Assembly: GCA_016704445.1 (NCBI GenBank) | Contig: JADJAE010000165.1 | Location: forward strand, 62,001-126,000 | Length of the DNA: 64,000 bases | Direction: 5' to 3' | Source of the DNA: Deltaproteobacteria bacterium | Lineage (GTDB): Bacteria > Myxococcota_A > Polyangia > Polyangiales > Ga0077539 | Part shown: positions 29,868 through 37,954 of the stretch, one piece after another | Position numbering within the stretch: the first letter of the stretch is position 1 | Layout of the letters: every line of letters begins with the position of its first letter | Notes under the pieces: generated by a model | Databases searched by the model: none | The model's input: the letters and a program-made list of their open reading frames with translations, nothing else | What the model was told of the DNA's origin: nothing | Made by a program: the position numbers and the translations under genes

Positions 29868-31181
29868 ATGAGTGACGCCAGACTCACCGGCGACGAGCTT
29901 CGCGACGCCTGGGCCGTGCTCTCCTCCATCGAGCGCCTGGAGGGCTTCCAGCACCTCGACCGCTCCGAGGCCGACGAGTTCTTCCTCGGGCTCTCGACCC
30001 ACGAGCAGGCCGCCATGCTCCGGTCGATGCGCAGCGGGGAGCGCAGGCTCTGGCTCCGGCTGCTCGCCCCCGACGACGCGGCCGACCTGGTGCAGGAGCT
30101 TCCGGAGGACGAGCGAGCGGCCTTCCTGGGGCAGCTCGACGACGTGTCGCGCCGCGAGGTGGCCGCGCTGATGGCCTACGCGGAGGACGCCGCGGGCGGG
30201 CTGATGAGCCCGCGCTTCGCCCGGCTGCGGCCGGAGATGACCGTCGACGAGGCGATCCGGTACCTGCGGCGACAGGCGCGGGAGCAGCTCGAGACGATCT
30301 ACTACGCGTACGTGCTCGACCAGGAGCAGCGCATCCGGGGCGTGGTGACCTTCCGCGACCTGTTCACGGCGCCGGGCGGCAAGCCGCTCGCGGAGGTGAT
30401 GCACACCGCGGTCATCTCGGTGCCCGACACCATGGACCAGGAGGCCGTCGCCAGGGTGATCGCGGAGCACGACCTCAACGCGCTGCCGGTGGTCGACGCC
30501 GACGGGCGCATGAAGGGCATCGTGACCGTCGACGACATCGTCGACGTGGTGCAGCACGAGGCCACCGAGGACATCCAGAAGCTCGGAGGCATGGAGGCGC
30601 TCGACACGCCGTACATGGAGACCAGCTTCGGCGCGATGGTGCGGAAGCGCGGCGGCTGGCTGGCGGCGCTCTTCGTCGGCGAGATGCTCACCGCGAGCGC
30701 GATGGCCCACTACGAGCACGAGATCGCCCGCGCGCTGGTGCTCACGCTCTTCATCCCGCTGATCATCTCCAGCGGCGGCAACTCCGGCTCGCAGGCCACC
30801 ACGCTCATCATCCGCGCGATGGCGCTCGGCGAGATCACCGGCCGCGACTGGTGGCTCATCGTCCGGCGGGAGATCGCCGCGGGCCTCACGCTCGGCGCCA
30901 TCCTCGCGACCATCGGCTTCGTCCGGGTGCTGGTCTGGCACTCGTTCGTCCGCTCCTACGGCCCGGCCTACGTGCGCATCGGCATGACCGTGGCCTTCAG
31001 CCTCATCGGCGTCGTGAGCTGGGGCACCATCGCGGGCTCGATGCTGCCCTTCATCGTGAAGCGCTTCGGCTTCGATCCGGCGACCGCCTCGGCGCCCTTC
31101 GTCGCCACGCTGGTCGACGTCGCCGGGGTCATCATCTACTTCAACGTCGCCCAGGTGCTGCTCCGAGGCACGCTGCTGTGA
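29868..31181 (+). CDS. mgtE: Magnesium transporter MgtE
   Basis: 437 residues, the normal length. The N-terminal superhelical domain (about 1-130) is followed by two CBS domains (about 135-255), which in MgtE sense cytoplasmic Mg2+ and gate the pore. Five membrane helices follow, with the characteristic IPLIISSGGNSGSQATTLIIRAMALGEI block (pore and dimer region). It is a Mg2+-selective inner-membrane channel. Its stop overlaps the GTG of the next lipoprotein gene (GTGA), which suggests coupling although the two have no obvious functional link. Confidence 0.93.
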   Translation: MSDARLTGDELRDAWAVLSSIERLEGFQHLDRSEADEFFLGLSTHEQAAMLRSMRSGERRLWLRLLAPDDAADLVQELPEDERAAFLGQLDDVSRREVAALMAYAEDAAGGLMSPRFARLRPEMTVDEAIRYLRRQAREQLETIYYAYVLDQEQRIRGVVTFRDLFTAPGGKPLAEVMHTAVISVPDTMDQEAVARVIAEHDLNALPVVDADGRMKGIVTVDDIVDVVQHEATEDIQKLGGMEALDTPYMETSFGAMVRKRGGWLAALFVGEMLTASAMAHYEHEIARALVLTLFIPLIISSGGNSGSQATTLIIRAMALGEITGRDWWLIVRREIAAGLTLGAILATIGFVRVLVWHSFVRSYGPAYVRIGMTVAFSLIGVVSWGTIAGSMLPFIVKRFGFDPATASAPFVATLVDVAGVIIYFNVAQVLLRGTLL

Positions 31182-33043
31182 GCGGGGCGCGCCTCCCCGC
31201 CGCCTTCGCCGCGCTGATCCTCGGCTGCGCCTCCACCGAGGGCGTCCCCAACAAGCCCGAGCTCGACGCCTCGGTGACCGGGAAGGACGCCTCACCCGCC
31301 GAGGACATGGGCGCTCCCGTCGATGTCCCTCCAACCGTCGATGTCCCCGCCGCCATCGACGTCCCTTCGGTGCGCGATGTCCCCGCCGCCATCGACGTCC
31401 CTCCGGTGCGCGATGTCCCCACCGCCATCGACGTCCCTCCAGCCATCGACCGCCCGGCCGCCATCGATGTCCCTCCCCCGATCGATCGCCCTCCCGCCGT
31501 CGATGTCCCTCCGGTGCGCGATGTCCCGCCTTCGGTCGACGTGCTGCCTCCGCCGCTCCCCTATCCCACGCGCAGCCTCTATCGCATCAAGGGTCTCCAA
31601 CCCGACTTCTGGCCCTCCTACGACGAGGTCTCCGGCAACAACGTCGGCGGCGTCGCCATGAACCTCGTCTGGTACCAGTGGGAGGGATCCCGCTCGGCCC
31701 CGCCCTGCGCCTCCGGGGCCCACGCCTTCGAGGGCCACTGCTTCACCGTCGAGCCCAACGTCGACAACGCCATCCGCGAGTGGACCCGCCGCGGCCTTGT
31801 CGTCACCGCGGTGGTCTACGGCACCCCCTCGTGGGCCCGCACCACCCGCAACTGCACCCCCGCGGCGCCGGGCTTCGAGGGCTTCTGCGCGCCCGACGAC
31901 CCGGTCGACTACGCCCGCTTCGCACGCTTCATCGCGGCCCGCTACGACGGCCGCCGGGGCAACGGGCGCATCGCGGACTTCGTCATCCAGAACGAGGTGA
32001 ACTCCAACGACTGGTTCGACGTGGGCTGCGGCGGGAGCGCGGGCCCCTGCGACACCACCCGGTGGATCAGCACCTACGCCGCGCTCTACAACGCCGCCTA
32101 CGACGCCATCGTCGCCGAGCAGCCCTCCGCCAAGGTGCTCATCTCCCTGGAGCACCACTTCGGGACCACCTTCGATCGCCCCTCCGCCGCGAGCCCGCTG
32201 CTCTCCGGGGAGACCTTCCTCCGCGGCTTCGCCGCCCGCGTCGGATCGCGCGCCTGGCGGGTGGCCTATCACCCCTATCCGCCGAACCTCCTTCGAGCGG
32301 AGTTCTCCGCCGACGACGATCCGCAGGTGACCTACGGCTCCCTCGGGGTGCTGCCCGGCTGGCTTCGGCAGAACTTCCCCTCCACCCCGAGCGCCTGGGA
32401 GATCCAGCTCACCGAGAGCGGAGTGAACTCCGTCGCCCCCAACTCATCCCCCTCGGCGCAGGCCACCGGCGTCTGCGAGTCGCTGCGCAACGCCCTAGGG
32501 ACGCCCGGCGTCGAGAGCTACATCTATCACCGCATGACCGACCACCCGGTGGAGCTCGCCTCCGGGCTCGGCCTCGGCCTGCGCAACCCCGACGGCAGCC
32601 CGAAGCCCGCGTGGTCGGTGTGGGCCCTCTCCAACCGCAGCGACCTCACGCCACCGATGCTCTCGTGCGGCTTCGAGGACCTCCCGTACACCCGCCTGCG
32701 CCGCAGCTACTCCGCGGCGCGAGGGCACTGGGCCTCGTCGCGCAATCCCCCGCCGGGCTTCCGCGTCGAGCAGAGCTGGCGTCTCTGGCGGGAGGCCCAC
32801 CCGGGCGCCGTGATGCTCTACGAGTGCCGCGTGGGGCAGCACGACCTGCTCACCCGCGAGGCGGGCTGCGAGGGGCTGCGGCCGCTCGGTCCGGTGGGGT
32901 ACATCGAGACCAGCGCCGGGCCCGGCAGAGCGCCGCTCTACCGCTGCCGCGTGGGCGAAGGAACCGACCACTTCATCTCCCCCGACGCCGGCTGCGAGGG
33001 GCAGGTGATGGAGCAGTTGCTCGGCTACGCCTTCAGCGGTTGA
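31178..33043 (+). CDS. Secreted glycosidase-like lipoprotein (DUF5722-like) with VDVP-repeat linker
   Basis: 621 residues from a GTG overlapping the mgtE stop. A lipoprotein signal with ALILGC is followed by a repeat linker of V/I-D-V-P units (about residues 48-122). The catalytic-like domain (about 130-490) has a TIM-barrel glycosidase look: NLVWYQWEGSRS, NVDNAIREWTRRGLVVTAVVYG, DFVIQNEVNSNDWFD (candidate acid/base Glu) and YHPYPPNLLR. This matches DUF5722 proteins. The C-terminus holds two repeats of an YxCRVGxxDxxxxxxxxCEGxxxLG pattern (about 540-620), a lectin-like add-on. It is probably an outer-surface polysaccharide-active protein; the substrate is unknown. Confidence 0.72.
   Translation: MSGARLPAAFAALILGCASTEGVPNKPELDASVTGKDASPAEDMGAPVDVPPTVDVPAAIDVPSVRDVPAAIDVPPVRDVPTAIDVPPAIDRPAAIDVPPPIDRPPAVDVPPVRDVPPSVDVLPPPLPYPTRSLYRIKGLQPDFWPSYDEVSGNNVGGVAMNLVWYQWEGSRSAPPCASGAHAFEGHCFTVEPNVDNAIREWTRRGLVVTAVVYGTPSWARTTRNCTPAAPGFEGFCAPDDPVDYARFARFIAARYDGRRGNGRIADFVIQNEVNSNDWFDVGCGGSAGPCDTTRWISTYAALYNAAYDAIVAEQPSAKVLISLEHHFGTTFDRPSAASPLLSGETFLRGFAARVGSRAWRVAYHPYPPNLLRAEFSADDDPQVTYGSLGVLPGWLRQNFPSTPSAWEIQLTESGVNSVAPNSSPSAQATGVCESLRNALGTPGVESYIYHRMTDHPVELASGLGLGLRNPDGSPKPAWSVWALSNRSDLTPPMLSCGFEDLPYTRLRRSYSAARGHWASSRNPPPGFRVEQSWRLWREAHPGAVMLYECRVGQHDLLTREAGCEGLRPLGPVGYIETSAGPGRAPLYRCRVGEGTDHFISPDAGCEGQVMEQLLGYAFSG
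31319..31543 (+). repeat. 15-bp coding repeat array (V/I-D-V-P-P linker)
   Basis: About 15 imperfect tandem 15-bp units encode (P/A)(P/A/T)(V/I)(D/R)VP within the glycosidase-like lipoprotein. Longer blocks recur, for example ATCGACGTCCCTCCGGTGCG with its neighbours. A shorter version of the same peptide linker occurs in the TIG lipoprotein at about 26090-26190 on the other strand. Confidence 0.85.
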
Positions 33044-34280
33044 CGCCCGCGTCGCCGACGCCCGTGGCGCCGCCGAGGAAGTCGTAGCGCTCCCTGAGGA
33101 AGCGCGGCACCTCGCCGTGGACGTCATACAGGTTGTCGTATTGCTCCAGCGTCAGGGGAATGCCCGGCACGCGCCCCAGCAGCTCTCTCACCTGGGCGTA
33201 TTTCATCGCCAGCAGCGGGAGCGTGATCACCGGGTCCATCGCGCGGCGCGCGTCGCCGAGGGCGGCCACGTAGCGCTCGCGGAGGTCGGGCTCGGCCAGC
33301 AGCGAGGTGAAGTGCCGCTGGAGGTCGCCGGAAGGGTGCGCCGGCGCGAAGGGGTCGGCCTGCGCGTCGGGCTCCAGCGCCGGGACCTCGTCCCAGTCGT
33401 CGCCGAGCGGGCGCGCCACGCCGGTGTCGTCGTTGCGCATCAGCACCCAGTTGTAAGGGCGGTCGGGGTAGTTGTCCCCGGGCGCGAGGGCCATCACCGT
33501 CGCCGACCACTGGAGGTAGACCGGGATGTCGAGCATCGACGAGAGGCGCGCGCGGTCGAAGGTGCGGCAGAACTCGCCGATGAAGCCCGTCGTCTCCGCG
33601 AGGTAGCAGCCGTTCTCATAGAAGCTGACGTTGCGGGTGCCCTCGATGCGCTGGCCGAGGTCGCGGCCCACGTCCTCGGTGAGCGTCTCGACGTGATAGA
33701 GCGCGTCGTTGAAGTAGATCGCGACGACGTTGGTGTACTTGAAGGGCAGCCGCAGCTCGGGGTGCATCTCGGCCACCCGGCGCATCACGCTGACGGAGAG
33801 CCACTCGTGGAGCACGTAGCAGCGGCCGCGGTCGGTCTCGAAGCGGTCGGTGCGGTAGCCGTCCGGGAAGGTGATCGGAGCGGGGAAGTCGATGCGAAAC
33901 TGCCGCAGCGCCCCGCAGCGCGAGTTGTTGCCCAGGCGCTGTCGGATGGTCCCCCGGTAGGCTCCGCCGAGGTAGCGCAGGGTCATGGGGACGCGCGCGG
34001 TGCTGCCCTCGACGAGCAGCGAGGCGAGGTCGGCGGCGCCGAGGTCGACGCGAAACTCCGGGAGGGTCTCGTCGCGGAAGGTGCGAGGGATCTCCCCCTC
34101 GCGAAGCGCCGCGACGCCGCTGTCGAAGCGGTCGTCCGAGGCGTCCATCACCGCGGGCGTCGCGGTGTCGCCGAGGTCGGCGCCGAGGTCGACGGAGGCG
34201 TCGGAGACCGGCGTCGGAGAGGAGCACCGCCCGAGCAGGAGCAGCGCGAGGGCGGGACCGAGGGCGCGAAGGGACTTCAT
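33033..34280 (-). CDS. CotH kinase-like lipoprotein
   Basis: 415 residues. An N-terminal signal with LLLGRC precedes an Asp/Val/Ala-rich linker. The body has CotH-family blocks: TLRYLGGAYRGTIRQRLGNNSR (substrate/ATP-side strand with RQRL), a LPFKYTNVVAIYFNDALYHVETL segment and DNYPDRPYNWVLMRNDDTG followed by PLGDDWDEV, where the Asp residues match the catalytic region of CotH-type kinases. CotH of Bacillus phosphorylates spore-coat proteins; a role as an extracellular protein kinase or structural protein here is inference. It overlaps the preceding plus-strand gene tail to tail by 11 bp. Confidence 0.72.
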   Translation of the reverse strand: MKSLRALGPALALLLLGRCSSPTPVSDASVDLGADLGDTATPAVMDASDDRFDSGVAALREGEIPRTFRDETLPEFRVDLGAADLASLLVEGSTARVPMTLRYLGGAYRGTIRQRLGNNSRCGALRQFRIDFPAPITFPDGYRTDRFETDRGRCYVLHEWLSVSVMRRVAEMHPELRLPFKYTNVVAIYFNDALYHVETLTEDVGRDLGQRIEGTRNVSFYENGCYLAETTGFIGEFCRTFDRARLSSMLDIPVYLQWSATVMALAPGDNYPDRPYNWVLMRNDDTGVARPLGDDWDEVPALEPDAQADPFAPAHPSGDLQRHFTSLLAEPDLRERYVAALGDARRAMDPVITLPLLAMKYAQVRELLGRVPGIPLTLEQYDNLYDVHGEVPRFLRERYDFLGGATGVGDAGVNR

Positions 34281-34320
34281 GGAGGGCCGGGCGGAGGTTC
34301 AGCCAACGCGGCCGCCGCGT

Positions 34321-35328
34321 CTACCGCGGCGTGATCTCGCAGGCGCTCGCGTGCTCGCAGCCCGGCGCGCCGGAGTCGTCGTCCCCGAGCGGCTCCTCGA
34401 CCTGCACCGTGGTGTGCCCGATGCCGAAGCGGGAGCGCATCGCCTCCGCCACGCTGCCCTGAAACGAGCGCGTCACGGCGCCCGCGGGCATCACGAGGTG
34501 GGCGGTCATCGCGACGTCCGTGGTGCTGAGCGCCCAGACGTGGAGGTCGTGCACGCCGCACACGCCGGGGAGCCCGAGGAGGTACTCGCGCACGGCGTCG
34601 AGCTCGATGTGCCTCGGCACCGCGTCGAGGCTCAGGTCGAGGGCCTCCCTCAACAGCGACCAGGTGCTGACGACGATGACCAGCGAGACGACGATGCTCA
34701 TCGCCGGGTCGAGCCACCACCAGTGGGTGCGCCACATCACCACCCCCGCGATCACCACGGCCAGCGAGACCAGCGCGTCGCTCGCCAGGTGAAGGAAGGC
34801 CCCGCGCGCGTTGACGTCCGACTTCTGAGAGCGATGGAACATCATCGCCGACACCCCGTTGACCGCCACCCCGGCGGCCGCGACGGCGATCACCGTCCCG
34901 CTCGGCACCGGCTGCGGGTCGCCGAGGCGCAGCACCGCCTCGCGGCAGACCACGCCCACCGCGACGAGCAGCGTGACCGCGTTGGCCACCGCCGCGAGGA
35001 TGGTCCCCCGGCGCAGGCCGTAGGTGCGGCGGACCGACGGAGGGCGGCGCGCGAGCAGCATGGCGCCCCAGGCCAGCAGCAGCCCCAGCACGTCGCCGAG
35101 GTTGTGCGCCGCGTCGGCGACCAGGGCCATCGAGTGCGAGAGCACCCCGAACACCGCCTCGACCGCCACGAAGGTCAGGTTGAGCCCCACGCCGACCCCG
35201 AAGGCCGTGCCCGTCACCGCGTGGTGTTGATGGTGGTGGTGACCGAGGGCGCCATGATCGTGGCCCTCGTGGTCATGGTCGTGGTGCTCCTCGTGGCCGG
35301 AGTGCTCCTCGTGGTGGGGGTGGGTCAT
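34321..35328 (-). CDS. czcD: Cation diffusion facilitator (CzcD/ZitB-type zinc efflux)
   Basis: 335 residues. The N-terminus (2-36) is extremely His-rich (HHEEHSGHEEHHDHDHEGHDHG pattern) and probably buffers metal. Six membrane helices follow with the CDF metal-site motifs ADAAHNLGD in helix 2 and HLASDALVSL in helix 5. A C-terminal ferredoxin-like cytoplasmic domain has LPGVCGVHDLHVWAL. Proton-driven export of Zn2+ (also Cd2+ or Co2+) from the cytoplasm is the family function. It is divergent from the CzcCBA-type operon across 180 bp, which supports joint metal-responsive control. Confidence 0.9.
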   Translation of the reverse strand: MTHPHHEEHSGHEEHHDHDHEGHDHGALGHHHHQHHAVTGTAFGVGVGLNLTFVAVEAVFGVLSHSMALVADAAHNLGDVLGLLLAWGAMLLARRPPSVRRTYGLRRGTILAAVANAVTLLVAVGVVCREAVLRLGDPQPVPSGTVIAVAAAGVAVNGVSAMMFHRSQKSDVNARGAFLHLASDALVSLAVVIAGVVMWRTHWWWLDPAMSIVVSLVIVVSTWSLLREALDLSLDAVPRHIELDAVREYLLGLPGVCGVHDLHVWALSTTDVAMTAHLVMPAGAVTRSFQGSVAEAMRSRFGIGHTTVQVEEPLGDDDSGAPGCEHASACEITPR

Positions 35329-35417
35329 CAACGCTCCAGTGTTGATGATAGCGCCGCGCGCCAGCGGCCCGGGCGGCGATTGACCGGCGGTGTTTGGCTG
35401 GGCTATGGGCTGCCCGC

Positions 35418-35504
35418 ATGGACGCGCTCCCGCGGTTGGGCGAGCTCGAGGCGGCGGTGCTCCGGCGGCTCTGGGCGAGCGACGCCGACACCGGGAGCAT
35501 CTGA
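35418..35504 (+). pseudogene. BlaI/MecI/CopY-type regulator remnant (28 codons)
   Basis: The 28-residue reading frame LGELEAAVLRRLWAS matches the first helix of the BlaI/MecI/CopY repressor family, whose full length is about 120-140 residues; the rest is absent. The TGA stop is part of TGAGGTGATG, so its end overlaps the ribosome-binding site of the outer-membrane factor gene five bases later. It is probably the stump of the operon's own metal or stress repressor, now acting at most as a coupled leader peptide. The match is short, so identity is moderate. Confidence 0.5.
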
Positions 35505-35508
35505 GGTG

Positions 35509-36789
35509 ATGCCGCGGAGAGACGGGCCGATCGACGATCGGTCTTGTGCGCGATGGCTCGTCCGTGGGCTCGTCGCGACCGCGCTCTCCCTCTTCGCGCC
35601 CGCCTCGATGGCCTTCGCCCAGCCGGTCGCCCAGGGGCAGGCGCTCGACCGCGAGGCGGTGATCGACCAGGCCCGTCGGCGATCGTGGGGGGTGCGCGTG
35701 GCGGTGGTCCGATCGGGCGAGGCCCGGGCGCTGCGCGAGGGCGCCTCGATGCCCGCGAGGGAGAACCCCAGCCTCCAGCTCCGCAGCGGCCCCCGGTGGA
35801 CCAGCGACCGCGGCGCCCTCCCCGACTTCAGCTTCGCGCTCACCTGGCCCATCGACCTCTCCGGGTCGCCGCGCGCCCGGGAGCGCCACGCCGACGCCGC
35901 CGCAGAGGCCGCCGAGGCGGAGCTTCGCAACAGCGCCCGGGTGGCGATCGGCGAGGCGCTCGACCTCTACGCCCGGGTGCTGGGCGCCGACGAGATGCTG
36001 CGGCTCTCGGAGTCGCGCGCGGCGCTCGACGAGGGCCTCGCTCGCGTGGCGGGAGTGCGGCGCGCCGCGGGCGCCACGGGCGACGCCGACGTCGCGATGG
36101 CGAGCGCCGTGAGGGCCGAGGCCTCGGCGAGGGTGCTGCGGGCGAGGGCCGAGCGAGAGGCGCTGCGCTCGGAGCTGCTGGCGACGCTGAGCCTCGACCC
36201 GCAGTCGCCGACGGAGGTCTCCGGGACCCTCGCTCCCCCGGCGCCCCCGGCGGCCCTCGACGAGCTGCTGGCGAGGGCCGACCGGCGCAGCGACGTGCTC
36301 TCCGCCGGGGCCCTGGCGCAGCTCGCCCGCGCCGACGTGGAGGTCCAGCGCAGGGCCGGGACGCCGGTGCCCAGGCTGCTGTTGCAGGGCATCCGGGAGA
36401 ACGAGGTCTTCGTGCAGGCGGGCCTCGACCTGCCGCTGCCGATCTACCAGCGCAACCAGACCGCGAGGGCGGTGAGCGCCGCGGTGGCGGCGACGCGCGA
36501 CGCGCAGCGCGAGGCCCTGAGGGCGAGAGCGAGGGCCGAGGTGGTGGCGGCGTGGCGACGGAGCGAAGGGGCAGCGCGGGCCTTCGAGGCGCTGTCCATG
36601 GCCCTCGGGGCGGTGGACGAGACCGAGCACCTCGCGACGCGCGCCTATGAGCTGGGCCGCTCGGAGCTGGCCACGGTGCTGGTGGTCCGCCGTACCGCGA
36701 TGGACGCGCGCGCCGCGAGGGTCGACGCGCTGCTGGCGTGGGTGCGGGCGCGGGTCGCGCTCGACCTCGCCGCTGGATTGGAGCCGTAG
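35509..36789 (+). CDS. TolC/CzcC-type outer-membrane efflux protein
   Basis: 426 residues. A signal peptide (about 18-42, ending ASMAFAQ) precedes long Ala/Arg/Glu helices with two repeated halves, the pattern of outer-membrane channel proteins. ENPSLQLRSGPRW and FALTWPIDLSGSPRARERHADAAAEAAEAELR match the first half; ENEVFVQAGLDLPLPIYQRNQTARAVSAAVAATRDAQRE matches the second. It forms the trimeric exit duct for the RND pump. The ATG at 35509 has GAGG only three bases upstream. It is followed one base later by the adaptor gene. Confidence 0.88.
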   Translation: MPRRDGPIDDRSCARWLVRGLVATALSLFAPASMAFAQPVAQGQALDREAVIDQARRRSWGVRVAVVRSGEARALREGASMPARENPSLQLRSGPRWTSDRGALPDFSFALTWPIDLSGSPRARERHADAAAEAAEAELRNSARVAIGEALDLYARVLGADEMLRLSESRAALDEGLARVAGVRRAAGATGDADVAMASAVRAEASARVLRARAEREALRSELLATLSLDPQSPTEVSGTLAPPAPPAALDELLARADRRSDVLSAGALAQLARADVEVQRRAGTPVPRLLLQGIRENEVFVQAGLDLPLPIYQRNQTARAVSAAVAATRDAQREALRARARAEVVAAWRRSEGAARAFEALSMALGAVDETEHLATRAYELGRSELATVLVVRRTAMDARAARVDALLAWVRARVALDLAAGLEP

Positions 36790-36790
36790 G

Positions 36791-37945
36791 ATGCGAGCGC
36801 TGCTGCTGTCACTGATGGTCGTCGCCGCCGCGTGCCGAGGCCCGGAGCGGGAGGCCCCGCGCCCGGCGGAGCCCGCGCGGGAGGAGACGCCCGTGGTCGA
36901 GCTCACCGCCGAGGGGATGACCAACGCCGAGGTGCGCACCGCGGCGCTCACCCCGTCGGCGCTGTCGGCGCGGCTCCCGGTGATCGGAACGCTGATGGCC
37001 GACCCGCAGCGCGTGGCGAGGGTGGGGGCGCGCTTCAGCGGGCGGGTGGTGGCCCTGCGGGCGAGGCTCGGGGACACCGTGGCCGCGGGGGCTCCCCTCG
37101 CGGAGATCGACACCGTCGAGCTGCACCAGGTGGCGACGGAGTACCTGACGGCGGTGGCGAGGGCGCGCGAGGCGACGGACGCGCTGGAGCGCCAGCGGGC
37201 CCTGGTGGGAGAGCGCGTGGGCTCGGTGCAGGAGCTCCGCCACCTCGAGGCCGACGCCGAGGCCGCGACCGCGGCGCTTCACGAGGGCGAGGAGCACCTT
37301 CACGTGCTCGGTCTCACCGAGCGGGACATCCGGTCGCTGCGGGCGCGCACCTCCCACGGCGAGTCGCGGAGCGTCGTGCGCTCGCCCATCGCGGGGCGCG
37401 TCGTGGCCTTCCCGCTGTCCCTGGGCCAGGTGGTGTCGGGCACCGAGGAGGTCGCGACGGTGGCGCTGCCGGGGGCGGTGTGGGCCATCCTGCGGGTGCC
37501 GGAAGCCGACATGGCCCAGGTGCACCCGGGCGCTTCGGTGGAGGTGCGCACGGCGGCGGAGCCGGGCGTGGCGCTCCCCGCGACGCTCGACTTCGTGGGC
37601 GAGCTGGTCGACCCGACGACGAGGATGGTGGAGTGCCGGGCCTCGCTCGCGGGCGTCGGGGCGTCGCTCCGCGCGGGCATGAGCCTCGCGGCGTGGATCA
37701 CCCTGCGCTCGGGCCCTCCGGCGCTCTGGATTCCGGTCGAGTCGGTGCTGACCCACGAGGCCTCGCCGGTGGTGTTCGTGCAGGTGGGCGAGCGGCGCTT
37801 CTCCCCGCGGACCGTGCGCGTGGGCGCCCCGAGGGCGGGGCAGGTGCCGGTGACGGCGGGCGTCGCGGCGGGCGACGTGGTGGTCGTGCACGGGGCCTTC
37901 AGCCTGCGCGGCGAGCTCGAGCGCGCGTCGCTCGAAGAGGACTGA
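36791..37945 (+). CDS. RND efflux periplasmic adaptor (CzcB/CusB-type)
   Basis: 384 residues. A lipoprotein-like signal (VVAAAC) anchors it in the periplasm. The order is the usual adaptor order: ARVGARFSGRVVALRARLGDTV (lipoyl half), a coiled-coil hairpin (about 110-180), SVVRSPIAGRVVAFPLSLGQVV (second lipoyl half), then beta-barrel and membrane-proximal domains ending VTAGVAAGDVVVVHGAFSLRGEL. It links the inner-membrane pump to the outer-membrane duct. The gene lies between the duct and pump genes, with 1-bp and 9-bp gaps. Confidence 0.9.
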   Translation: MRALLLSLMVVAAACRGPEREAPRPAEPAREETPVVELTAEGMTNAEVRTAALTPSALSARLPVIGTLMADPQRVARVGARFSGRVVALRARLGDTVAAGAPLAEIDTVELHQVATEYLTAVARAREATDALERQRALVGERVGSVQELRHLEADAEAATAALHEGEEHLHVLGLTERDIRSLRARTSHGESRSVVRSPIAGRVVAFPLSLGQVVSGTEEVATVALPGAVWAILRVPEADMAQVHPGASVEVRTAAEPGVALPATLDFVGELVDPTTRMVECRASLAGVGASLRAGMSLAAWITLRSGPPALWIPVESVLTHEASPVVFVQVGERRFSPRTVRVGAPRAGQVPVTAGVAAGDVVVVHGAFSLRGELERASLEED

Positions 37946-37954
37946 GCGCCCCCT

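Noticed and set aside
31319..31543. CRISPR array
   Set aside because: The repeat is a 15-bp in-frame coding repeat with no unique spacers, inside a lipoprotein gene.
35329..37113. Minus-strand frame continuing upstream of the CDF gene to give 930 codons
   Set aside because: Only the part from 35328 down is the transporter; the extension is antisense to the TolC-type and adaptor genes.
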